DNA of 64,000 nucleotides from Palsa-504 sp963819785 (GCA_963819785.1 CAWFXW010000020.1:186001-250000); one strand, 5' to 3'. Shown: positions 42,312 through 51,791, counted from the first letter of the stretch. Numbers and translations are program-made. Notes: generated from the sequence alone by a model not told the origin.

Positions 42312-44670
42312 TCAGGTGGTGCCGCGGCTGTAGGGCGGGCGCCCGAACGGCTGCTCCGGGCGGGGCCCGGCCTTGACCGGCGGTATCTTGCGCTCCACGG
42401 TCCGGTGCCCGAGCTCGAACTGCTCCCCGTGGTGGGTGATCGGCAGCGGGTCGCCGTTCACCAGCACGTACTTGACCCGCTGGCCCTTGATCTCGACGCT
42501 CAGCGTGCGGCCCCGGTAGCGCATCCGGAACATCAGCCGAGCGATGCCGTCGGGCAGCCGGGGGCTGAAGGCCAGCGTGCCGCTGCCCGCGCGCATCCCG
42601 CCGAACCCCGCCACCAGGGCCAGCCACGCCCCGGCCAGCGAGGCCATGTGCACGCCGTCGGCGGTGTTGTGCTCCAGGTCGCGCAGGTCCATCAGCGCGG
42701 CCTCGGCCAGGTAGTCGTGGGCGAGGTCCAGCTGGCCGACCTCGGCCGCCATCACCGCCTGGGTGCACGCCGACAGCGAGGAGTCGCGCACGGTGAGCGG
42801 CTCGTAGTAGGCGAAGTTGGCCGCCTTCTGCTCGGCGGTGAACGCCTCGGACCGCAGGAACATGGCCAGCACCAGGTCGGCCTGCTTGACCACCTGCTTG
42901 CGGTACAGCTCGAAGTACGGGAAGTGCAGCAGCAGCGGGTACTTCTCCTCGGGGGTGTTCTCGAAGTCCCAGCGCGCGTAGTCGGTGAACCCCTCGTGCT
43001 GCGGGTGCACGCCCAGGCGCTCGTCGAACGGGATGAACATGGCGTGCGCCGCGTCGCGCCAGGACGCGGCCTCCTCGGTGGTCACCCCGAGCGCCTCGGC
43101 CTCGGCGGGCAGCCGGGCGGCCGCGTCCGCGGCGCAGAGCAGGTTCCGCTGCGCCATCAGGTTGGTGTAGACGTTGTTGTCCTCGACCGCGCTGTACTCG
43201 TCCGGGCCGGTCACGCCGTCGATCCGGAAGTGGCCCATGGCGTCGTGCTGGCCCAGCGAGCGCCACAGCCGCGCGGTCTCTACCAGCAGTTCCAGGCCGA
43301 TCTCGGTCTCGAACTTGGCGTCCTCGGTGGCGTCCAGGTAGCGGCTGACCGCGTCGGCGATGTCGGCGTTGATGTGGAACGCGGCGGTCCCGGCGGGCCA
43401 GTAGCCCGAGCACTCCTGGCCGCGGATCGTCCGCCACGGGAACGCCGCGCCCTCCAGGCCCAGCTCGGTGGCGCGCTGCCGGGCCACGTCGAGCGTCAGA
43501 TGCCGCCAGCGCAGCGCGTCGCCCGCGGCGGACGGCTGGGTGTAGGTGAGCACGGGCAGCACGTAGGTCTCGGTGTCCCAGAACGTGTGCCCGTCGTAGC
43601 CGCGGGCCGGTCAGCCCCTTGGCGGCGATCGGCCGCTACTCGGCGCGCGCGCCGGCCTGCAGGACGTGGAACAGCCCGAAGCGCACCGCCTGCTGGACCT
43701 CGGCGTCGCCGTCGACCTCGACGTCGGCGCCGTCCCAGAACTCGTCCAGGTACTCGCGCTGCTCGGCGAGCAAGCCGTCCCAGCCGGTCAGGTGTGCGCC
43801 GGACAGCGCGCCGACGATCTGGTCGATCAGCGCGGGCCGGGACCGCTGGCTCGACCAGCCGTAGCTGACGTACTTCACGATGTGCAGCGGCTGGCCGGGG
43901 GCCAGCTCGGTGGCCACGGTGGTCCGGCCCAGGTCCGGATAGGACTCGGTGCGGCCGCCCATCTTCTCCGGGCCGGTGATCACGTGCGACATCCCGGCCG
44001 CCATCCGCAGCTGGCTGACCCGCGTCCGGTGGACCAGCACGACCCGGGACGGGGTGCCGTCGTAGGTCTGGTGTTCCTCGCTGACCAGCGGGGCCTCCAG
44101 GATGGCGGCCAGCCTCGGGTCGTTGCCCCGCCGGGGCATCTCCTCGTTGGCGACCAGCTCGGACTGGAGCACGACCCGGAGCTTGGAGTCCACCGGCTCG
44201 ACCGTGTAGCTGATCGCCGCGATCGCGCGCTGGGTCAGCGACACCATGCGCACCGAGGTGACCTTGATCCGGGCCCCGGCCGGGGAGGACCAGTCCACGG
44301 TCCTGGTCAGCGTGCCGGCCCGCAGGTCCAGGACGCGCTCGTGGGAGTGCAGGGTGCCGTACCTGATGTCGAACGGCTCGTCGTCGACCAGCAGCCGGAT
44401 GATCTTGCCGTTGGTGACGTTGATGACGGTCTGCCCGCTGTCGGGGTACCCGTAGCCGGCCTCGGCGTACGGCAGCGGCCGGACCTCGTACATCGAGTTG
44501 AGGTAGGTGCCCGGCAGGCCGTGCGGGTCGCCCTCGTCCAGGTTGCCGCGCAGCCCGATGTGCCCGTTGGACAGGGCGAAGATCGACTCGCTCTGCGCCA
44601 GCAGGTCCAGGTCCAGTTCCTTCTCGACCAGCCGCCAGGGCTCGGTCCCGTACGCGGCCTGCTTGATCAT
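42312..44670 (-). pseudogene. GH65 disaccharide phosphorylase, interrupted
   Basis: The parts together give a ~785-residue GH65 enzyme, a maltose/trehalose/kojibiose phosphorylase type that makes beta-glucose-1-phosphate. N-terminal frame: SNGHIGLRGNLDEGDPHGLP and AAISYTVEPVDS. It stops at a TAG at 43636 after FHVLQAGARAE. Homology resumes in the next frame with RGYDGHTFWDTETY, PFDERLGVHPQHEGFT and DGVTGPDEYSAVEDNNVYTN (which has the catalytic Glu). The stop and the nearby shift (43600-43640) break the gene. Upstream beta-phosphoglucomutase overlaps by four bases, as expected for the pathway. A sequence error could explain one change, less easily both. Confidence 0.8.
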
Positions 44671-45413
44671 TTGTCGTCCTCGAGAAGCTCCGAGAGGTCC
44701 TTGACCACGATGTCGGCGCCGTGCGCCTTGAGCTCGGCCGCCTGGCCGACCCGGTCCACGCCGACCACCAGGGCGAAGTGGCCCGCGTGGCCCGCCGCCA
44801 CGCCGGCCTGGGCGTCCTCGAAGACCACCGCGTGCGCGGCGGGCACGCCGAGCGCCTCGGCGGCGGCCAGGAAGGTGTCCGGCGCCGGCTTGCCGCGCAG
44901 GCCGCGCTCCTTGGCGATGACCCCGTCGATCCGGGTGTCGAACAGGTCCTCGATGCCCGCCGAGTGCAGGACCTGGACGGTGTTGGCGCTGGCCGAGACG
45001 ATCGCGGTGCGGATGCCCGCTTCGCGCACCGCCTTGATGTAGGCGATGGTGCCCTTGTACACCTGGACCGCGCCGGCCGCGATCTTGGCCAGGACCAGGG
45101 CGTTCTTGCGGTTGCTCAGCCCGTACAGGGTGGGCGCGCCCGGCGGGTCGTCTGGGGTCCCCTCGGGCAGGTCGATGCCGCGGGACTCCAGGAACGACCG
45201 GGTCCCGTCCAGGCGCGGCCTGCCGTCGACGTAGGCGTCGTACTCATGGTGCGGGTCGAAGGGGACGAACTCGGTTCCGCTGGCCTGGGCGCGTTCGCGG
45301 AGGAACTCGTCGAACATCTCCTTCCAGGCCGCCGCGTGCACGGTCGCGGTCTGGGTCACCACGCCGTCCATGTCGAACAGGCAGGCCAAAACCCCGTCGG
45401 GAAGCCCCAACAT
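44667..45413 (-). CDS. HAD-family beta-phosphoglucomutase
   Basis: This 248-residue protein has the HAD motifs FDMDGVVTQTATVHAAAW (Asp nucleophile and general acid), AIVSASANTV (motif II), the Lys of LRGKPAPDTFLAAA and HAVVFEDAQAGVAAG (motif IV). These fit the beta-phosphoglucomutase subfamily, which converts beta-glucose-1-phosphate to glucose-6-phosphate. A cap domain lies between. It precedes and overlaps GH65 phosphorylase, so the two form an alpha-glucan or disaccharide catabolic pair. Confidence 0.88.
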   Translation of the reverse strand: MLGLPDGVLACLFDMDGVVTQTATVHAAAWKEMFDEFLRERAQASGTEFVPFDPHHEYDAYVDGRPRLDGTRSFLESRGIDLPEGTPDDPPGAPTLYGLSNRKNALVLAKIAAGAVQVYKGTIAYIKAVREAGIRTAIVSASANTVQVLHSAGIEDLFDTRIDGVIAKERGLRGKPAPDTFLAAAEALGVPAAHAVVFEDAQAGVAAGHAGHFALVVGVDRVGQAAELKAHGADIVVKDLSELLEDDK

Positions 45414-45446
45414 CCGCCCCTCCGCCCTCCGCCTAGCGTCGGAAAG

Positions 45447-45776
45447 TTACGCCGGGAAGTCCGGCTTGTCCTGCAGGACCTCCAGGTCCGCCTTGGCCAG
45501 CTCCTCGATGTTGACGTCCTTGAAGGTCACCACACGCACATTCTTGACGAACCTGGCGGGGCGGTACATATCCCACACCCACGCGTCTCGCATCGTAACC
45601 TCGAAGAAGACCTCGCCGTTGTCGCTTGACCGGACGTTCAGCTCGACGTCATTCGTGAGATAGAAACGGCGCTCGGTCTCGACCACGTGGGTGAACAACC
45701 CGACCACATCGCGGTACTCGCGGTAGAGCTGAAGCTCCATCTCGGCCTCGTACTTCTCAAGGTCCTCCGCGCTCAT
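45447..45776 (-). CDS. DUF2469 family protein
   Basis: This 109-residue acidic protein is highly conserved in actinobacteria: MSAEDLEKYEAEMELQLYRE then YRDVVGLFTHVVETERRFYL and MYRPARFVKNVRVVTFKDVN. Its role is unknown, but it nearly always sits between rnhB and yraN. Here it follows rnhB after a four-base gap, and yraN has been separated by the 5-kb insertion. Confidence 0.93.
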   Translation of the reverse strand: MSAEDLEKYEAEMELQLYREYRDVVGLFTHVVETERRFYLTNDVELNVRSSDNGEVFFEVTMRDAWVWDMYRPARFVKNVRVVTFKDVNIEELAKADLEVLQDKPDFPA

Positions 45777-45780
45777 GAGC

Positions 45781-46546
45781 TCATTCTCCTCTCATACTCC
45801 CCGACAGGACCAGGTCAGCGTCGTCTGCTGGGGCGGGGCCCGCCTGGACCGCTACCCGGTTCACGTTCACGAACGAGTACCGGTGGGCCGGGGAAGGGCC
45901 GTGTTCGGTCAGGGCGCGCTCGTGCTCATCGGTGTTGTATCCCTTGTGCCGATCGAACCCATACCAGGGATAACGTTCGTGCAGGTCCCGCATCATCCGG
46001 TCCCGGCTGACCTTGGCCACGACCGAGGCCGCGGCCACCGACGCGGTGACCCGGTCGCCCTTCCAGACGGCCAGGCCGGGCGCGCCCAGGCCGCGGACCG
46101 GGAACCCGTCGGTCAGCACGTACCCCGGGCGGCAGCGCAGCCCGGCGAACGCGCGGCGCATCCCGGCCACGTTGCACACGTGCAGGCCCAGCGCGTCGAT
46201 CTGGTCGTTGCCGATCACCACCACGTGCCAGTCCAGCGCCCAGCGGAGTATTTCGGCGTAGACGTCCTCGCGGGCGGCAGCGGTCAGCAGCTTGGAGTCG
46301 GCCAGGCCGCGCAGGCGCTTGATCCGGGCCGGCGTCCAGGACCACGGCCGCCACCACCAGCGGCCCGGCGCAGGCTCCGCGGCCCGCCTCGTCGATGCCC
46401 GCCACCGGCGTGAAGCCGGCCTTGGCGAGCACGGTCTCGTAGGCGCCCAGTCCCCCGTCGCGCCGGGGCGTATAGCCGACGTACCGGGGCGGAGCGGCCA
46501 GAGGCTGTGGGTCGCTGACGGTCAGCGGCCCGGGATCGCGGGTCAT
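45781..46546 (-). pseudogene. rnhB: Ribonuclease HII, frameshifted as read
   Basis: RNase HII removes ribonucleotides from DNA. The frame from ATG 46546 gives MTRDPGPLTVSDPQPLAAPP and the catalytic GIDEAGRGACAGPLVVAAVV, then loses homology at about 46338. A second frame reads RIKRLRGLADSKLLTAAARE, VVVIGNDQIDALGLHVCNVA, SVVAKVSRDRMMRDLHERYP and HKGYNTDEHERALTEHGPS to the stop at 45781. A one-base change in GCCGGCCCGG would restore a ~255-residue enzyme. The rest is well conserved, so an indel error is likely. Confidence 0.85.
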
Positions 46547-46605
46547 GACATCGGAAAGCGTACGCCAGTTGGCATGGTGTCGCGGCCAACGCCGCGGGCG
46601 CCGGG

Positions 46606-47661
46606 CTAACCGCGCTTCGCGCCCCATGGGCGGCGGCGGGTGGCCCGCATCCGGATCCGGCGTTGCAGCCAGGTCAGCGGGATGGCGCCGGCGAACCCGA
46701 GGGCCAGCGGGACGACCTGCCCGGTCGGCTCGGCGCGCGCGGTCAGCGCGGCCGGGTCGGCGGCGGTCGCGCCAGTCGCGGCGGCTGCGGCGGGCGGCGC
46801 GGCGGCGGCGTGCGAGCCGTTCAGCGCGGGCTGGGTGAAGGTGGACGGGATGGGCAGGATCCGCCAGTGGCTCAGTGGCCAGATGATGATGAACGCCCGG
46901 CCGATTACCGCGCTCGCCGGGATCGTCCCGCCGCCGGGCTGGCCCTGGTGGTCCCGGGAGTCCTCGGAGTAGAGCCGGTTGTCGCCCATGACCCATAGCC
47001 GCCCGGGCCCCACCGTGATGTTGACCCGGGACGCCGAGGGCGCCGCGCCCGGGTACAGGTAGGACTGCTCGGTCAGCGGGACGCCGTTGACCGTGACCCG
47101 GCCCTGCGCGTCGCAGCAGGCCACGTGGTCGCCGGGGATCCCGATGACCCGCTTGATGAGGATGTCGCCGGAATGCCCGAAGCCGAACATGCTGGCAAAG
47201 CCGTCGGCGAACTGCTGGAAGATATTGCCGCTGACCGGAATCGTGCCCGGGTCCCAGGAGCCGTCCCCGTTGAAGACCACGATGTCGCCGCGGTGGATGG
47301 CGCGGGTGTGGTACACGATCTTGTTGACCAGCACCCGGTCATTGATCAGCAGGGTGTTCTCCATCGACCCCGACGGGATCCAGAAGGCCTGGATGGCGAA
47401 GGTCTTGATCACCACCGCGAGCAGCAGCGCGACCGCGATCAGGATCGGCAGCTCGCGCCAGAACGACCGCTGCTTGGGCTTGCGGCGGCGGCCGGGGCGC
47501 GGCTCGTCGCCGCCGGGCGCCTGGTCTCCCCCTGGCGCGGTCGTCTCGGCGTTCGCCTGATCGCCGGCCTGCGCGTCCGCGGCGGCCGGCGTATCGGCTT
47601 GCGTGTCCGCGGGGCCGGAGTCCCGTGCTTCGGACGCGGCGCTGTCCTGCGGACCGCTCAC
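46606..47661 (-). CDS. lepB: Type I signal peptidase (copy 1)
   Basis: Signal peptidase I cleaves signal peptides outside the membrane. The 351-residue protein has a long disordered acidic N-terminus, one transmembrane segment ELPILIAVALLLAVVIKTFA, the serine motif WIPSGSMENTLLINDRVLVN, the lysine motif DILIKRVIGIPGDHVACC, the MGDNRLYSEDSRDH box, a second hydrophobic stretch near the end and a basic tail. The GTG start is plausible. Two tandem lepB genes are common in actinobacteria at this place. Confidence 0.94.
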   Translation of the reverse strand: MSGPQDSAASEARDSGPADTQADTPAAADAQAGDQANAETTAPGGDQAPGGDEPRPGRRRKPKQRSFWRELPILIAVALLLAVVIKTFAIQAFWIPSGSMENTLLINDRVLVNKIVYHTRAIHRGDIVVFNGDGSWDPGTIPVSGNIFQQFADGFASMFGFGHSGDILIKRVIGIPGDHVACCDAQGRVTVNGVPLTEQSYLYPGAAPSASRVNITVGPGRLWVMGDNRLYSEDSRDHQGQPGGGTIPASAVIGRAFIIIWPLSHWRILPIPSTFTQPALNGSHAAAAPPAAAAATGATAADPAALTARAEPTGQVVPLALGFAGAIPLTWLQRRIRMRATRRRPWGAKRG

Positions 47662-47724
47662 CTAGACCCACATCCCTCGTCTACCCTCGCCGTCACCCAG
47701 TGAGCTTAGCGCCATTACCGGGCG

Positions 47725-48726
47725 CTAACGGCGGCGGCGACGCAGCCAGAGCCAGGGCGCGCTGAGCACCCCCGCGCCGGCGGCGGCCCCGGCCACCGGG
47801 ACGGCGGCCACCGCGGCCAGCGCGGTCCCGCCGACGTCCGCCGCGCCGATCAGGGCGGCTCCCGCCGGACCCGAGTGCAGCGCGGCCTGGCTGAAGGTGG
47901 ACGGGATGGGCAGGTCACGGAGCTGGGACGGCGGCCAGATGATCAGGAACGCCCGGCCCACCACCTCGTTCTCCGGGATGGCCCCGCCGCCCGGGTCGCT
48001 GGTGTGGTACCGGGAGTCGTCGGAGTCACCGCGGTGGTCGCCCATGACCCACAGGTGACCGGGCGGCACGATGACCGTCTTGAACGGGAACGACGGCGCG
48101 TCGCCCGGGTACAGGTAGGAGGTCTCGGCCAGCGGGACGCCGTTGACCGTCACCTTCCCGGCCGTGCAGCACGCCACCTTGTCGCCGGGCAGGCCGATGA
48201 CCCGCTTGATGTAATAGGTCTGGCTGCTCTCCAGGCCGATGTCGGACAGCACCTCGTCCCAGAGCCGGACGAACCCGTTGTCGGCGGGGGGCGGCGCGTC
48301 CGGCCCCCACGAGTCCTGGCCGCTGAACACGACGATGTCGCCCCGGGCGATGCCGCGGAAATGGTAGACGAGCTTGTTGACCAGGACCCGGTTGCCGACC
48401 TGGAGCGTGTTCTCCATCGATCCGGTCGGGATCCGGTACACCTGCGCGACGAACGCCTTCACCAGCAGGGTGAGGGTCGCGGCGGCCACCACGATGACCA
48501 GCAGTTCACGCCAGAAGTGCTTGCGCCGCTTACGGACCGGGGCCTTCGCGGGCTCATCCGGCGCGTCCTGGTCCCCGGACAGCTCTGCTGGCCCGGCCGC
48601 CTGTGGCGGAGGGGCCGGCTGGGGGCCGGATCCTGGCGGGGGCCCCTGGCTTACCGGCTGCTCGATGCGCGGCCAGACAAAGGTGTCCTGATCGTGCTGA
48701 TCATCCATCCCGGGGCCACCCGGCAC
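47725..48726 (-). CDS. lepB: Type I signal peptidase (copy 2)
   Basis: The 333-residue protein has the same layout as its neighbour: disordered proline-rich N-terminus, a transmembrane segment (LLVIVVAAATLTLLVKAFVA), catalytic Ser in RIPTGSMENTLQVGNRVLVN, Lys in YYIKRVIGLPGDKVACC and MGDHRGDSDDSRYH. It differs enough to be an old duplicate. Either the GTG at 48726 or the ATG at 48708 could start it. The gene follows rplS with almost no gap. Confidence 0.94.
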   Translation of the reverse strand: MPGGPGMDDQHDQDTFVWPRIEQPVSQGPPPGSGPQPAPPPQAAGPAELSGDQDAPDEPAKAPVRKRRKHFWRELLVIVVAAATLTLLVKAFVAQVYRIPTGSMENTLQVGNRVLVNKLVYHFRGIARGDIVVFSGQDSWGPDAPPPADNGFVRLWDEVLSDIGLESSQTYYIKRVIGLPGDKVACCTAGKVTVNGVPLAETSYLYPGDAPSFPFKTVIVPPGHLWVMGDHRGDSDDSRYHTSDPGGGAIPENEVVGRAFLIIWPPSQLRDLPIPSTFSQAALHSGPAGAALIGAADVGGTALAAVAAVPVAGAAAGAGVLSAPWLWLRRRRR

Positions 48727-48727
48727 G

Positions 48728-49087
48728 TCAGCTGCCGGTCTGGTCGCGGCGCTCCTTGATCCGCGCTGCCTTGCCGCGCAGTTCCCTGAGGTAGTAGAGC
48801 TTGGCCCGGCGGACGCGGCCCCGGCTGACCGGCTCGATCTTGTCGAGCGACGGGCTGTGCACGGGGAAGGTCCGCTCCACCCCGACGCCGTAGCTGATCT
48901 TGCGGACGGTGAAGGTCTCGCGAGCTCCGCTGCCCTGACGCCTGATCACCACGCCCTGGAACACCTGGATCCGCGAGCGGTTTCCCTCGGTGACCCGGAC
49001 ATGAACCTTCAGCGTGTCCCCGGGCCGGAAGTCCGGGATGTCAGACCGGGTTCGGGCCTGCTCGATTTCGGCGATGGCGGTATGCAT
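48728..49087 (-). CDS. rplS: 50S ribosomal protein L19
   Basis: The 119-residue product matches L19: FRPGDTLKVHVRVTEGNRSR, IQVFQGVVIRRQGSGARETF, TVRKISYGVGVERTFPVHSP and the basic RGRVRRAKLYYLRELRGKAA. L19 lies at the 30S-50S interface. Its order trmD-rplS-lepB is conserved. Confidence 0.97.
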   Translation of the reverse strand: MHTAIAEIEQARTRSDIPDFRPGDTLKVHVRVTEGNRSRIQVFQGVVIRRQGSGARETFTVRKISYGVGVERTFPVHSPSLDKIEPVSRGRVRRAKLYYLRELRGKAARIKERRDQTGS

Positions 49088-49207
49088 GACAGCGATTTCC
49101 TCGGTGGTGGTCGGTTTCGCACGGCCCGGCGGCAGCCGGCACGCGCCAGGAGCTCCCGGCTGCGGCCGTGAAAAGACAGCGGACTTCAGTGTGCCATATC
49201 TTGAGTG

Positions 49208-50077
49208 TTAACCGGAACGCGAGGGCGGAGCTTGCTCGGGCGGCCATCCGGCCTCGGCCAGAACCTGCTGGTCGCGGCGGTCCAGGTCGTGCAGGGCGGC
49301 GATGAGGTCGGGACGGTGCGCCGCCGTGCGGCGCAGCGCCATGTCGCGGCGCCAACGCGCGATCGCGGCGTGGTGACCCGAGAGCAGGACCTCCGGCACC
49401 TCCAGGCCCCGCCACTCGCGCGGCCTGGTGTAGACCGGGCCCTCGAGCAGCCCGCGCATGGCCGGATCGTCCTGCCCGCCGAAGGAGTCGTCCCCGGCCG
49501 AGGCCGCGTTGCCGAGCACGCCGGGCAGCAGCCGCCCGACGGCCTCGACCATGACCAGGGCCGCGGCCTCGCCGCCGGCCAGCACGTAGTCGCCGATGCT
49601 GACCTCGTTGACGGGCAGCCGGGCCCGCATGGCCTGCACGACCCGCCCGTCGATGCCCTCGTACCGGCCGCAGGCGAAGACCAGCCACGGCTCGGCCGCG
49701 TACCGGGCGGCCAGGTTCTGAGTGAACGGCACCCCGCTGGGCGTCGGCACCACTAGCCGGGCCTCGGGCAGCCGGTCCTCGGGCAGCCGGGCCTCGGGCA
49801 GCCGGGCCTCGGGCAGCCGGGCCTCGGGCAGCCGGGCCTCGGGCGAGCCGCCCAGGATCGCCTCCAGCGCGTCACCCCAGACGTCCGGCTTCATGACCAT
49901 GCCCGGCCCGCCGCCGAACGGCAGGTCGTCGACGCTGTGGTGCACGTCGGTGGCCCACGACCGCAGGTCGTGCACGCCGAACTCGATGTCGCCGCGCGCC
50001 GCCGCCTTGCCGATCAGCGAGACCCGCAGCGGGCTGTCGAAGTACTCGGGGAAGATCGTGACGATGTCGATGCGCAT
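49208..50077 (-). CDS. trmD: tRNA (guanine-N1)-methyltransferase with repeat insert
   Basis: TrmD methylates G37 of tRNAs. The 289-residue protein has the SPOUT knot elements MRIDIVTIFPEYFDSPLRVS, VDDLPFGGGPGMVMKPDVWG, LVFACGRYEGIDGRVVQAM and SIGDYVLAGGEAAALVMVEA. Between GDALEAILGGS and LVVPTPSGVPFTQNLA is an insert of five to six L-P-E-A-R pentapeptides, coded by a 15-base tandem repeat (49761-49844). This makes it about 30 residues longer than usual. Its start shares one base with the rimM stop. Confidence 0.95.
   Translation of the reverse strand: MRIDIVTIFPEYFDSPLRVSLIGKAAARGDIEFGVHDLRSWATDVHHSVDDLPFGGGPGMVMKPDVWGDALEAILGGSPEARLPEARLPEARLPEARLPEDRLPEARLVVPTPSGVPFTQNLAARYAAEPWLVFACGRYEGIDGRVVQAMRARLPVNEVSIGDYVLAGGEAAALVMVEAVGRLLPGVLGNAASAGDDSFGGQDDPAMRGLLEGPVYTRPREWRGLEVPEVLLSGHHAAIARWRRDMALRRTAAHRPDLIAALHDLDRRDQQVLAEAGWPPEQAPPSRSG
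49761..49844. repeat. 15-base tandem repeat inside trmD
   Basis: GCCTCGGGCAGCCGG is repeated five times with one substitution (unit 2), followed by a partial sixth. It encodes R-L-P-E-A on the minus strand. Confidence 0.95.
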
Positions 50078-50625
50078 CAGGACGGGCCGTGGTTCTCTGG
50101 ATCGAGCAGGCCCGGGGGCGGGTCGATGACGAGCAGGCCGGCGGCCACGTCTACCTCCGGCACGATCGCCTTCACGAACGGCACCAGGTGCTCCGCACCG
50201 CTTCCCGGCGCGGCCCGGACCACCAGCAGGTCCTGGCCGTAGTGCAGCACGTCGGTGACGACGCCGACCGCCTGGCCGGCCGACGTGCGCACCGACAGCC
50301 CGATCAGCTCGTGGTCGCGGAACTCGTCCGGGTCGCCGGTCCGCGGCAGCTGGCTGGAATCCACGCTCAGCCAGCGGCCGGTCAGCTCCCCGGCCGCGGT
50401 CCGGTCGGTGATCCCGGCGAACGCGACCAGGAGCTGCCCGGAGTGCCAGCGCTTGGCGGCGACCCGCAGGACCTGGTCCGGCGGGGCCTGGTCGGCGGCG
50501 GCGGACCCGGCGTCCAGGCTGGCGCCCACGGCGAAGCGGAGGTCAGGCTCGTCGGTCCTGACCCCCACCACGACCTCGCCGCGGATCCCGTGCGGGCGGC
50601 CGATGCGGCCGACGATGACCCGCAC
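50077..50625 (-). CDS. rimM: Ribosome maturation factor RimM
   Basis: RimM helps assemble the head of the 30S subunit. The 182-residue protein has the N-terminal VIVGRIGRPHGIRGEVVVGV barrel, a WHSGQLLVAFAGITDRTAAG segment and the C-terminal PRC domain (FRDHELIGLSVRTSAGQAVG, FVKAIVPEVDVAAGLLVIDP). It lies five bases after khpA and touches trmD. Confidence 0.95.
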   Translation of the reverse strand: MRVIVGRIGRPHGIRGEVVVGVRTDEPDLRFAVGASLDAGSAAADQAPPDQVLRVAAKRWHSGQLLVAFAGITDRTAAGELTGRWLSVDSSQLPRTGDPDEFRDHELIGLSVRTSAGQAVGVVTDVLHYGQDLLVVRAAPGSGAEHLVPFVKAIVPEVDVAAGLLVIDPPPGLLDPENHGPS

Positions 50626-50629
50626 CGGG

Positions 50630-50872
50630 TCAGCGGACCTCGTTCGCGTCCAGCAGGTCGATGCGCACGTAGTGGCCCGACGCCAGGGCGCCGATCACCG
50701 TGCGCAGGGCCCGGGCGGTGCGCCCGCCCCGGCCGATGACCTTGCCAAGGTCGTCGGGATGCACCCGTACCTCAAGGACGTTGCCCCGGCGCAGCGCCCG
50801 GCTGCGCACGCGGACCTCATCGGGGAACTGGACGATGCCCCGCACCAGGTGCTCGAGGGCCTCCTCAAGCAC
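50630..50872 (-). CDS. khpA: KH-domain RNA-binding protein (KhpA type)
   Basis: This 80-residue protein matches the single KH-domain KhpA family: MLEEALEHLVRGIVQFPDEV, LEVRVHPDDLGKVIGRGGRT (with the GxxG RNA-binding loop GRGG) and ARALRTVIGALASG. It starts with GTG, one base after the rpsP stop. The rpsP-khpA-rimM-trmD-rplS order is conserved. Confidence 0.95.
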   Translation of the reverse strand: MLEEALEHLVRGIVQFPDEVRVRSRALRRGNVLEVRVHPDDLGKVIGRGGRTARALRTVIGALASGHYVRIDLLDANEVR

Positions 50873-50873
50873 G

Positions 50874-51515
50874 TCAGGCCTCAGTCCCCGCGTCGGCGGC
50901 CTCGGCGGCGGGTGCGCCTCGGGGAGCGGCCTCGGCGGGAGCGGCCGCGGCGGGAGCGGCCTGGGCGGCCGCGGCGGGAGCGGCCTCGGGGGCGGCCGCG
51001 GCGGGAGCGGCCTCGGGGGCGGCCGCGGCGGGAGCAGCCTCGGCCTTGGCCGCGGCGGGAGCGTCGTCGGCCTTGGCCGCGGTGGCCTTGGCCTTACTAC
51101 CGCTACCGCTCGCAGCGGACCTGGCCTTCTGGCCGCCCTTGGCCGCGGCCTTCTCGTCCTTGTCCTTGCTGGCCTGGCTGGCCTTCGCGGCGGCCACGAA
51201 GGCTTCCTTCTTATCCCCGCGCGGCGCCGCGGTGCGAAGGGTGCCTTCGCTGCCCGGCTCTCCGGTGAACTTCTGCCAGTCCCCGGTGATCTTGAGCAGG
51301 ACACGGACCGGGTCCGTGGGCTGGGCGCCCACCGACAGCCAGTGCTGAACCCGCTCGGAGTTCACTTCGATGAAGGAGGGCTCGGCCTTCGGGTGGTACT
51401 TGCCGATCTCCTCGATGGCGCGCCCGTCCCGCTTGGTGCGTGAATCGGCGACGACGATCCGGTAGTAGGGCTCCCGGATCTTGCCCAGGCGCTTCAGCTT
51501 AATCTTGACAGCCAC
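50874..51515 (-). CDS. rpsP: 30S ribosomal protein S16 with long Ala-rich tail
   Basis: S16 begins MAVKIKLKRLGKIREPYYRI then VVADSRTKRDGRAIEEIGKY and ends its conserved part at VRVLLKITGDWQKFTGEPGS. The 213-residue product is unusually long, since the last ~115 residues are a Lys/Ala then Ala/Pro/Glu-rich extension with repeated A-P-E-A-A-P-A-A. Actinobacterial S16 often has such a tail but usually shorter. It has no other partner upstream; the ABC operon runs divergently. Confidence 0.95.
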   Translation of the reverse strand: MAVKIKLKRLGKIREPYYRIVVADSRTKRDGRAIEEIGKYHPKAEPSFIEVNSERVQHWLSVGAQPTDPVRVLLKITGDWQKFTGEPGSEGTLRTAAPRGDKKEAFVAAAKASQASKDKDEKAAAKGGQKARSAASGSGSKAKATAAKADDAPAAAKAEAAPAAAAPEAAPAAAAPEAAPAAAAQAAPAAAAPAEAAPRGAPAAEAADAGTEA

Positions 51516-51791
51516 GGCTGTGGTCTTCTCCCAGCGATAGATGCGAGGCGGCGGACCCGCACCGGCCGGGGACCAACCGAACGGACCGCTCAGATGTGCC
51601 AGACCGGGCGAACGAGTAGAGGGCGTCGCATGGTCTGACGGTCAGCATCACATTGTGCCAGACAACCGCGGCCGGCTAGTAATCGTCGCTTCTGATGGGA
51701 ACAGTAGGGCACAGGGGGATCATGAGACGGACGGGAAATAGGACGGGTGTCGGCCCGCCGCTGCGAGCCGGGTCGGGCGGCGCGGCCGTTC

